This document shows, piece by piece, positions 1-5,030 of a stretch of 5,030 nt of DNA. How positions within the stretch are numbered: position 1 is the first letter of the stretch; each line of letters begins with the position of its first letter. Where the stretch lies: positions 1,571 to 6,600 of the forward strand of contig JAHFCA010000086.1 in the NCBI GenBank assembly GCA_023249715.1. The letters run 5' to 3'. A program made the position numbers and the translations under genes. The notes below the pieces were generated by a model, which made no database searches, was not told the DNA's origin, and was given only the letters and a program-made list of their open reading frames with translations. Source of the stretch: Elusimicrobiota bacterium (GTDB taxonomy: Bacteria > Elusimicrobiota > Elusimicrobia > 2-02-FULL-39-32).

Positions 1-131
1 TACAGGTAAAATTTTGGCTTCCAACTTTTTGCCTCTGCAAAATCTTCAGAGAAAACTAACACAGCGTTACTTAATAATAATGATAAGAGGATGGGAAAGT
101 ACTTTAAAAAAACATTCGCGAACTTTCCCAT
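1..131 (-). CDS. N-terminus of an exported protein, cut by the left window edge
   Basis: A reading frame opens at an ATG (131-129) and stays open for 43 codons to the window edge. The visible protein begins MGKFANVFLK and continues with a long hydrophobic stretch (about residues 11-27, leucine-rich), then turns polar and charged (SEDFAEAKSWKPKF). This is the shape of a Sec signal peptide, with possible cleavage near residues 23-28. Residues 2-14 resemble the signal peptide of the upstream cyclophilin in the same frame (ANVFLK is identical), which argues that the frame is really translated. The ATG lies 7 nt after the cyclophilin stop, so the gene is probably the next in the operon. The only purine-rich leader, AAGAGG, directly abuts the ATG, which is unusually close, and both are inside a strong hairpin. 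The mature part is too short to identify. A tandem second cyclophilin is possible (EAK...FYL could match EAKEGLYV) but this is a guess. Confidence 0.6.
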   Translation of the reverse strand, partial: MGKFANVFLKYFPILLSLLLSNAVLVFSEDFAEAKSWKPKFYL

Positions 132-142
132 CCTCTTATTAT
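80..142 (-). promoter_or_regulatory. Long perfect hairpin covering a stop codon and the next gene's start
   Basis: Bases 83-100 and 122-139 are perfectly complementary over 18 bp, around a 21-nt loop (101-121). Beyond one mismatch (82/140), three more pairs form (79-81 with 141-143). Read as minus-strand RNA, the 5' arm holds the end of the cyclophilin stop codon (141-139), the AAGAGG leader and the AUG of the next gene. The 3' arm is codons 11-17 of that gene. Such a structure would hide the start site unless a ribosome finishing the cyclophilin opened it, which would be translational coupling. The alternative is a transcription terminator, but the RNA after the 3' arm reads CAUUAUUAUUAAG rather than a clean U-run. 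The hairpin itself is seen directly; its role is inferred. Confidence 0.6.
85..126 (-). repeat. Direct repeat copy 1 (signal-peptide coding sequence of the left-edge gene)
   Basis: This 42-base stretch aligns without gaps to 704-745 with 35 identities. The core at 103-126 matches 722-745 at 23 of 24 positions. Both copies are coding and align codon to codon: here the codons give KFANVFLKYFPIL, in the other copy KLANVFLKLFLVL. The repeat therefore looks like a duplicated signal-peptide segment rather than a mobile or structural repeat. Confidence 0.75.
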
Positions 143-762
143 TTCTCTCTATGGATCATCACCCAGCGCAGAGTGACCGGTTTCACAGGTCTATCCTGGA
201 ATCCTCTTTCCACTTTGGAAATCGCATCCACGACTTCTTGTCCCCGGACTACTCGTCCAAAAATGGTGTGTTTTCCGTCTAACCATGGAGTCGCGGCGGT
301 GGTAATAAAAAATTGAGAGCCATTCGTATTCGGCCCCGAGTTCGCCATGGCTAAAATTCCAGGACGGTCAAAGTGAAGCTCCGGAGAAATTTCGTCTTCA
401 AAGCGGTATCCGGGCCCGCCGGTTCCTGTCCCCAGAGGGCAACCTCCTTGAATCATAAAATTTGGAATAACTCTATGGAATAGGAGCAGATTGTAAAATT
501 TTTTCTTTTCCTTCTCTCCGGTTTTGGGATTGCTCCACTCTTTATTTCCTTGAGCTAAGTCCACAAAGTTAGCCACGGTTTTGGGAGCTTGCTTTTCATA
601 CAATTTACAAACAATTCTTCCCATGGATGTCTGAAAAATAACATACAGCCCTTCCTTCGCTTCATCCGCAATTAAGTGAGAAATAGATAGTTTCATAAAA
701 ATAAAGAGGACGAGAAATAGTTTTAAAAAAACATTCGCCAACTTTTTACTCGCACTCTTCAA
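139..762 (-). CDS. Exported cyclophilin-type peptidyl-prolyl cis-trans isomerase
   Basis: This protein catalyses cis-trans isomerisation of X-Pro bonds and would help fold exported proteins. It has 207 residues. Residues 1-33 form a signal peptide or N-terminal anchor: a basic start (MKSASKK), a hydrophobic core of about 10-31, and polar DEAKEG after it. A complete cyclophilin domain follows (about 39-205). By comparison with human cyclophilin A, the catalytic and pocket residues are present: R97 in FHRVIP, F102, M103, Q105, then A140, F152, W160 and H165 in MANSGPNTNGSQFF and WLDGKHTIFG. The Asp that usually follows QGG is Cys108. The start is TTG (762-760), chosen because AGGAGGG lies 9 nt upstream; the internal ATG at codon 23 has no ribosome site and would remove most of the signal peptide. 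It begins 3 nt after the tldD stop. It is ppiA-like in role, but the symbol is not assigned. The family call is very secure; export is likely. Confidence 0.95.
   Translation of the reverse strand: MKSASKKLANVFLKLFLVLFIFMKLSISHLIADEAKEGLYVIFQTSMGRIVCKLYEKQAPKTVANFVDLAQGNKEWSNPKTGEKEKKKFYNLLLFHRVIPNFMIQGGCPLGTGTGGPGYRFEDEISPELHFDRPGILAMANSGPNTNGSQFFITTAATPWLDGKHTIFGRVVRGQEVVDAISKVERGFQDRPVKPVTLRWVMIHREK
704..745 (-). repeat. Direct repeat copy 2 (signal-peptide coding sequence of the cyclophilin)
   Basis: This is the partner of 85-126, with 35 of 42 bases identical, no gaps and an offset of 619 bases. It encodes about residues 7-19 of the cyclophilin signal peptide. Unlike copy 1 it is not part of a hairpin that I can see, because the bases corresponding to 99-102 differ and there is no matching opposite arm. 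Confidence 0.75.
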
Positions 763-765
763 CCG

Positions 766-2136
766 TTATTGCCCTCCTATAAGTAATTTTGGAATTCTCA
801 AGGTAGGTTGAGCGTCCGAAACGGGGACTCCTTGTCCCTCTTTCCCGCAGGTTCCCACGCCCCACCCGAGATCATTCCCTACTAAGTCTATACTTTTTAA
901 AACTTCCGGCCCATTCCCCAAAAGTGAAGCTCCTCGCACCAAAGTTTTAATTTTACCATTTTCAATCAGGTACCCTTCTTCCACTTCAAATACAAAATCG
1001 CTGGTAACAGGGTTTACCTGTCCTCCCCCCATGCGTTTCACAAGAAGTCCATTCTCAACGGAATTTAAAATCATCTGGGGATCTTCTGTCCCGGAGGCAA
1101 TCATCGTATTCGACATCCTGGGAATGGGCTTGTGGCTATACGATTCTCTTCTCCCATGCCCATTGGAATTTTTTTTATGCCGTTTAGCGGTCAGGATATC
1201 GTACAAATAATTTTTTAAAATCCCTTTTTCTACTAAAACAGTTCGTTCCGATTTTGTTCCCTCGTCGTCAAAAACAAAAGAACCGCGTCGGTTGGGCAGC
1301 GTAGGGTCATCGTAAACCGTAATTTTTTCACTCGCCACCGTATCTCCAATTTTTCCCGCAAAGGCGGGAGAAATCCCTTTTTGAATCCCATCCGCTTCTA
1401 AAGAATGTCCAATGGCTTCATGAATCATAGTCCCGCCCGCCTCCGAGGAGAGTATAACGCACATTTCTCCCGCGGGAGCATTTGGCGCTTCCAGTTTTTT
1501 TAGAGCGCGTCGGAGAGCTGTTTCGGCCACCGCTTTAGGGTCGCACCTGTCGATCAGCTCAAATCCCGTAAGAGCTCCCACGACTTCCGTCGCTGTCTGG
1601 ATAATTCCGTCTTTTTCGGCCACCACCGTCACGGCCAGAGAAGTGTAAATTCTTTCTTCGGCAAATGCTCTCGCCCCTTGGGGCTGAACCGATAAACAGG
1701 TTATATTTTTTACCCTATCCACATAGGTTAAAGAAATTTGTCGGATATATTCAGAACCTTTTAAGGAGCGGCAGTGGGAATCGGCTGCTTCTAAAATTTT
1801 TATTTTTTCATCTAAAGCAATAGTCCATGGATTTTTTATAATGGCATGCTGGTGTCGCTCTATGGTTCCATTCCAGGGAGGAATATCAAAGGAGCGGAGC
1901 CCTTTCCTCAGGTCTTTAGAAAGGGAGTCGCACCGATCCAAGCGTATTCCGTTTCCATGGCCAAAACGAGTTTCTTCTTCTGCCAGATAACGCAGAGATG
2001 TCCCTCGCGAGTGGCCGCTCTCAATTTCATCCACTTTCCCATCTTCATAGCTTATCACGAGGCCCATCGCCTCTTCGTAATAAAGTTCCGACGCGTCTCC
2101 ATAACACAATAAGGGTAAAAAACTTTTCCAATTCAT
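766..2136 (-). CDS. tldD: TldD-family zinc metalloprotease (peptidase U62 / modulator of gyrase family)
   Basis: TldD proteins are cytoplasmic zinc proteases that usually pair with TldE/PmbA; in E. coli they mature microcin B17 and help degrade the antitoxin CcdA. This 456-residue protein is slightly shorter than E. coli TldD (about 480). The metal motif HExxxH appears as HEAIGH (residues 239-244, followed by SLEADG), with the downstream Cys ligand at C430 in GTCGKEGQGVPV. Other family signatures are NRRGSFVFDDEG (282-293) and GILKNYLYD (305-313). An intact motif identifies it as the catalytic TldD type rather than TldE/PmbA, which lacks it. The ATG start shares four bases (ATGA, 2133-2136) with the histidine kinase stop. 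There is no clear Shine-Dalgarno sequence before it (the minus strand reads TTACCTAT up to the ATG), so translation probably depends on coupling. No tldE is in the window. I see no frameshift or missing active-site residue. Confidence 0.95.
   Translation of the reverse strand: MNWKSFLPLLCYGDASELYYEEAMGLVISYEDGKVDEIESGHSRGTSLRYLAEEETRFGHGNGIRLDRCDSLSKDLRKGLRSFDIPPWNGTIERHQHAIIKNPWTIALDEKIKILEAADSHCRSLKGSEYIRQISLTYVDRVKNITCLSVQPQGARAFAEERIYTSLAVTVVAEKDGIIQTATEVVGALTGFELIDRCDPKAVAETALRRALKKLEAPNAPAGEMCVILSSEAGGTMIHEAIGHSLEADGIQKGISPAFAGKIGDTVASEKITVYDDPTLPNRRGSFVFDDEGTKSERTVLVEKGILKNYLYDILTAKRHKKNSNGHGRRESYSHKPIPRMSNTMIASGTEDPQMILNSVENGLLVKRMGGGQVNPVTSDFVFEVEEGYLIENGKIKTLVRGASLLGNGPEVLKSIDLVGNDLGWGVGTCGKEGQGVPVSDAQPTLRIPKLLIGGQ
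772..778 (-). promoter_or_regulatory. Strong ribosome binding site for the cyclophilin, inside the tldD 3' end
   Basis: The minus strand reads AGGAGGG, a near-ideal Shine-Dalgarno sequence, 9 nt before the TTG start at 762. It overlaps the last sense codons of tldD (Ile-Gly-Gly-Gln). It decides the start codon of the cyclophilin and is the only strong ribosome site among the gene starts visible in the window. Confidence 0.8.
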
Positions 2137-3689
2137 ATAGGTAATTTAAGTATAAACGTGCTTCCTTCTCCTATTTTAGATTCTAATTTTACGCTTCCCC
2201 CATGCGCTTCAATATATTTTTTTACCATGGGCAATCCCAGTCCCGCTCCCTGCACCTGGCCGGTAAAAGACTCTTCAATTTGGTAGAATTTTTGGAAAAT
2301 TTTTTCCGATTCTTCGGGAGGAATTCCCAACCCATTGTCTTGGATAAAGAATAGAACGGACGTTTTATCTTTTTCCCCCTTTAGCAGTATTTTTTTTTCA
2401 TTATTTTTATTGAATTTAATTCCATTTTCTATGAGTCCCAAAACGGCTTCTTTAAACTTTGTTTCGTCAATTAAAATATCGGGGAGAGTCTCCAGAGAAG
2501 AGGCGTCCACCCTAATGGCAATTCCCTGCCCGCTATAGTGTCTCTCGGAATGTTTTAGGATTTCTTCAAAAATTTTCTTAGGGGAATGCGGTTTTTTAAG
2601 CAAGACCAGCTCTTCCGCTTCAATTAAAGAAAAATGAATCAGTTTTTCCACCAATCCTTTTAGTTGAATGGCTTGGTTATGGATGGCTTCAATCGCTTTC
2701 TTAAAAAAAGGATTCAGGTTCTTCCAGTCTTCATCTTCAATCAGAAGGGGAGTGTATCCGGTAATGGCCACTAAAGGGGTCTTTAGTTTATGAGAGATAA
2801 GAGACAAAAAATCTCTTTTTAACCTTTCTTCTTTCTTCTCGGCGGTTACGTCTCTTAACACCGTAAGAGTTCCGCTCAGTTCGTTTTTATCGGTAAAAAT
2901 TTTTTTTATGGCTCCGGCCAAAATTAAAGATTTTCCTTTAACGCGTTTGGCTTCAAAAAGAGACAGTTCAAGAGGGGAGGAAAGCAGCGGTTCCAGAGGG
3001 GGGGTCAATTGAAAAGATTCCAAAAGATTCCAAAAGCAAGGGGAAGCGCCACCCCGATCTTCTAAACCTAAAAGCATTTGCGCGGAAGGGTTGCACACTA
3101 AAATAGTTCCATTCCCATCCGTTAAAATAGCTCCCTCGGTCATTTTAGAAAGAATCATCTCCACCTTTTCTTTTTCCTGTCTTAAAGAGCTAAAAAGGCT
3201 TGCGTTTTGTATGGCCACCGCCACTTGCGCGGCAAATGCTTCCAGGATCGTTTGCTCTTCCGATGTAAAACCTTTAGGATCTTTTTTGTTGATCGCCTGA
3301 ACTACTCCTAAAAGTTTTCCTTGGTGAACCATAGGAACGCAGAGAATAGAGCGGGTAACGAATTTCGTTTTGTCATCGGCTTTCCGGGTCCAGCGCGCGT
3401 CATTCTTAGGGTCGTTCACGATCAAAGCTCTATTCTCTTTAGCCACCCACCCGGCAATGCCTTCCCCTACCTTTAGGCGAATCGTTTTAAGTTCTTTTCC
3501 TTGCGATCCCAACGTGATATTAAATGTGAGTTCCCCTGTTTTATCGTCTAAAATAAGCACCGATCCCGCCTCCGCTTGCACGACGTCGGCGGCCAGTTCC
3601 AGAACAATTTGAAGCAGCTTATCTAGGTCTAGGGTAGAAGCAAGAATGCGGTTGGCTTTAAGAAGGTTTTGAAAATCTTCAATTCTCAC
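2133..3689 (-). CDS. Soluble sensor histidine kinase, GAF-PAS-HisKA-HATPase
   Basis: This is a two-component sensor kinase that would autophosphorylate and pass phosphate to a response regulator. Domains in order over 518 residues: GAF (about 20-165), a short linker helix (165-180), PAS (about 180-285, TEGAILTDGNGTILVCNPSA), HisKA (about 288-355, phosphoacceptor H300 in LISHKLKTPL) and HATPase_c (about 405-518). The ATP site is complete: N box with N422 (LIENGIKF), G1 box D451-P457 (DNGLGIP), F box (IFQKFYQ) and G2 box GAGLGL (481-486). No membrane segment is visible, so it should be cytoplasmic. The residue after the His is Lys, not the usual acidic residue. The start is GTG (3689-3687), directly preceded by an in-frame TAA, so no longer version exists; there is no good Shine-Dalgarno sequence. 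It begins 8 nt after leuA ends and overlaps tldD by 4 nt. No response regulator is nearby. The ligand is unknown. Confidence 0.93.
   Translation of the reverse strand: MRIEDFQNLLKANRILASTLDLDKLLQIVLELAADVVQAEAGSVLILDDKTGELTFNITLGSQGKELKTIRLKVGEGIAGWVAKENRALIVNDPKNDARWTRKADDKTKFVTRSILCVPMVHQGKLLGVVQAINKKDPKGFTSEEQTILEAFAAQVAVAIQNASLFSSLRQEKEKVEMILSKMTEGAILTDGNGTILVCNPSAQMLLGLEDRGGASPCFWNLLESFQLTPPLEPLLSSPLELSLFEAKRVKGKSLILAGAIKKIFTDKNELSGTLTVLRDVTAEKKEERLKRDFLSLISHKLKTPLVAITGYTPLLIEDEDWKNLNPFFKKAIEAIHNQAIQLKGLVEKLIHFSLIEAEELVLLKKPHSPKKIFEEILKHSERHYSGQGIAIRVDASSLETLPDILIDETKFKEAVLGLIENGIKFNKNNEKKILLKGEKDKTSVLFFIQDNGLGIPPEESEKIFQKFYQIEESFTGQVQGAGLGLPMVKKYIEAHGGSVKLESKIGEGSTFILKLPI
3012..3037 (-). 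repeat. Short 10-bp tandem repeat inside the histidine kinase gene
   Basis: On the plus strand aaaagattcc occurs twice in a row (3012-3031), followed by a partial third unit, aaaagc. It lies in the PAS domain coding sequence, over the residues CFWNLLESF. The unit length is not a multiple of three, so gain or loss of one unit would shift the frame. Confidence 0.7.
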
Positions 3690-3697
3690 TTAAAAAT

Positions 3698-5030
3698 TTA
3701 AATATTCTCGAGACTCTTGGGAGTCTTTGAGACATTTTTTTGAGTTAGAGATATGCGGTTGATGGCGTTCAAATAAGCTTTAGCGCTCGCTTCAATAATG
3801 TCGGTAGACGTTCCTCGTCCAATCATTTTAACGCCTTTCTCATCAATGCGAACCGTTACTTCTCCCAACGCGTCTTTTCCGCTGGAGATAGAGCGCAGAG
3901 AATAATCTTCTAAAGTGGGTTTATGTCCGGTAATCTTATCCATCGCTTTGGTCATGGCGTCTACGGGCCCATCCCCGCACGCCGCTTCCTGAAATATCTC
4001 TTTCCCTTTTTTTAATCGAACGGTGGCGGTGGGAATTGTGCCTGTCCCGGAAGCGGTATTGATGTATTCCAAAGTAAAGGATTCTCTTTGTTCGCTTTTT
4101 CCCTCTTGGATCAGAGCGATTAAATCTTCATCGAACACATATTTCTTTTTATCGGCTAAAGCTTTAAATTTTTCAAATATATTGTCAATCTCTTTAGAAG
4201 AAAGATCAAATCCTAAATGCTTTAAACGGTTATGCAGACCATTTCTGCCGGAACGAGCTGTCAGTAAGAGAGTGCTCTCTTCAATCCCCACATCCTTTGG
4301 GTTCATAATTTCATACGTCAATTTATGTTTTAACATTCCGTCCTGGTGAATTCCCGAAGAATGGGAAAAGGCGTTAGCCCCTACGATCGCCTTATTCGCT
4401 TGCACCGACATCCCCGTAATTTGGCTTAACAGACGACTGGTTCTATGGATTTCCTTCGTATGAATATCGGTATGCGCATTAAAAAGCTTATCTCTTGTTT
4501 TAAGAGTCATCACAATTTCTTCCAAAGAAGCGTTCCCCGCCCGTTCTCCTAAACCGTTAATGGTGCATTCTACCTGGCGGGCTCCGTTTAGAATGGCGGA
4601 TAAAGAATTAGCCACGGCTAACCCTAAATCGTTATGACAGTGCACTGAAATAACTGTTTTTTTAATATTGGGAACTTTCTCAAATAATTTTTTAATCAGA
4701 TTTCCAAATTCATTTGGAACAGAATATCCCACCGTGTCCGGAATATTAACGGTGGTTGCTCCCGCATCGATGACGGCAGTCACCACTTGCACTAAAAAAT
4801 CAAACTCCGAGCGCACCGCATCCTCAGGCGAGAATTCCACATTGTCGGTAAATTTTCTTGCGAATCGAACCATCTCGCTCGCCCGTTCCAGAACTTGAGC
4901 CCGAGTCATGTGGAGTTTGTGTTGCATATGGAGATCCGAGGTAGCTAAAAAAGTATGAATTCTGGGATACCGCGCCGATTGAATGGCGTTCCAACAGGTT
5001 TCAATATCTGTTTTTACGGCCCGGGATAAC
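3698..5030 (-). CDS. leuA: 2-isopropylmalate synthase, N-terminus missing beyond the right edge
   Basis: LeuA condenses acetyl-CoA with 2-oxoisovalerate to 2-isopropylmalate, the first committed step of leucine synthesis. The frame is open to the right edge; 34 residues upstream of the internal Met at 4927 match the family (RIHTFLATSDLHMQHKL), so that Met is not the start. About 443 residues are visible, and by comparison with E. coli LeuA (523) some 70-75 are missing, including the RDGxQ metal and substrate motif. Numbering from Met4927: NIPDTVGY at 61-68, metal-binding HCHND at 96-100, NGLGERAGN at 124-132 with probable metal ligand N132, SGIHQDG at 191-197. The C-terminal regulatory domain (about 283-391, with GDGPVDA and GRGTSTDIIEASAKAYLNA) is complete, so leucine feedback inhibition is plausible. 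Citramalate and homocitrate synthases are relatives, but these motifs and the full regulatory domain fit LeuA best. The gene ends in TAA, 8 nt before the kinase start. Confidence 0.96.
   Translation of the reverse strand, partial: LSRAVKTDIETCWNAIQSARYPRIHTFLATSDLHMQHKLHMTRAQVLERASEMVRFARKFTDNVEFSPEDAVRSEFDFLVQVVTAVIDAGATTVNIPDTVGYSVPNEFGNLIKKLFEKVPNIKKTVISVHCHNDLGLAVANSLSAILNGARQVECTINGLGERAGNASLEEIVMTLKTRDKLFNAHTDIHTKEIHRTSRLLSQITGMSVQANKAIVGANAFSHSSGIHQDGMLKHKLTYEIMNPKDVGIEESTLLLTARSGRNGLHNRLKHLGFDLSSKEIDNIFEKFKALADKKKYVFDEDLIALIQEGKSEQRESFTLEYINTASGTGTIPTATVRLKKGKEIFQEAACGDGPVDAMTKAMDKITGHKPTLEDYSLRSISSGKDALGEVTVRIDEKGVKMIGRGTSTDIIEASAKAYLNAINRISLTQKNVSKTPKSLENI

Noticed and set aside
83..139. 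The long stem read as a simple rho-independent terminator ending the operon
   Set aside because: Not fully excluded, but the sequence after the 3' arm on the minus strand is a mixed A/U run rather than a U-tract, and the stem is part of a coding sequence whose frame is supported by similarity to the neighbouring signal peptide.
14..316. Plus-strand open frame of about 100 codons
   Set aside because: It lies antisense to the cyclophilin 3' end and the left-edge gene, has no recognisable domain, and the minus-strand genes there are well supported.
139..696. Cyclophilin starting at the internal ATG (codon 23)
   Set aside because: There is no ribosome site before it and it would cut into the hydrophobic core of the signal peptide; the TTG start has AGGAGGG at a good distance.
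1846..2112. Plus-strand open frame antisense to the tldD N-terminal region
   Set aside because: It has no family resemblance and lies wholly within a confidently identified gene; it looks like a shadow of codon composition. The same applies to the other plus-strand frames opposite the kinase and leuA.
3711..3726. Small inverted repeat (6-bp arms, 4-nt loop) near the end of leuA
   Set aside because: The stem is short, lies inside coding sequence, and is followed by AT-rich DNA that also holds the leuA stop and the kinase start. It is too weak to call as a terminator or attenuator.
3698..4927. leuA starting at the Met at 4927
   Set aside because: The frame continues upstream to the window edge with family-typical sequence (RIHTFLATSDLH), so this Met is internal and the gene is partial.

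Overview
The window is a dense, single-direction gene cluster. Every supported gene lies on the minus strand, so transcription runs from right to left. In transcription order it holds: the 3' part of leuA (2-isopropylmalate synthase, cut by the right edge); a soluble GAF-PAS histidine kinase; a TldD-family metalloprotease; an exported cyclophilin-type peptidyl-prolyl isomerase; and the first 43 codons of a further exported protein, cut by the left edge. Gaps are +8, -4 (ATGA overlap), +3 and +7 nt. This layout looks like one operon, and its promoter would lie beyond the right edge. No intergenic stretch is long enough to hold an ordinary promoter, and I see no tRNA, rRNA, CRISPR array, insertion sequence or phage gene.

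The organism is bacterial, probably diderm and uncultured or poorly studied. Sec-type signal peptides on a cyclophilin and on its downstream neighbour suggest a periplasm. Base composition is moderate to AT-rich by eye, and TTG and GTG start codons are used. I cannot name the phylum from the sequence alone.

leuA makes the first committed intermediate of leucine synthesis. The kinase has a sensory GAF domain, a PAS domain and a complete HisKA/HATPase core, but no membrane segment and no response regulator beside it. TldD normally works with TldE/PmbA, which is not here. The cyclophilin would act on exported proteins. These jobs do not form one obvious pathway; TldD plus the isomerase hints at protein processing or quality control, but that is inference.

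The most interesting part is the left end, around 80-142. The last gene starts 7 nt after the cyclophilin stop, and its signal-peptide coding sequence is a near copy of the cyclophilin's own (35 of 42 bases identical without gaps, same codon frame). Its purine-rich leader, its ATG and the preceding stop codon all sit inside a perfect 18-bp stem whose other arm is codons 11-17 of the same gene. This could be a translational-coupling or start-site-masking hairpin; a terminator is the main alternative.
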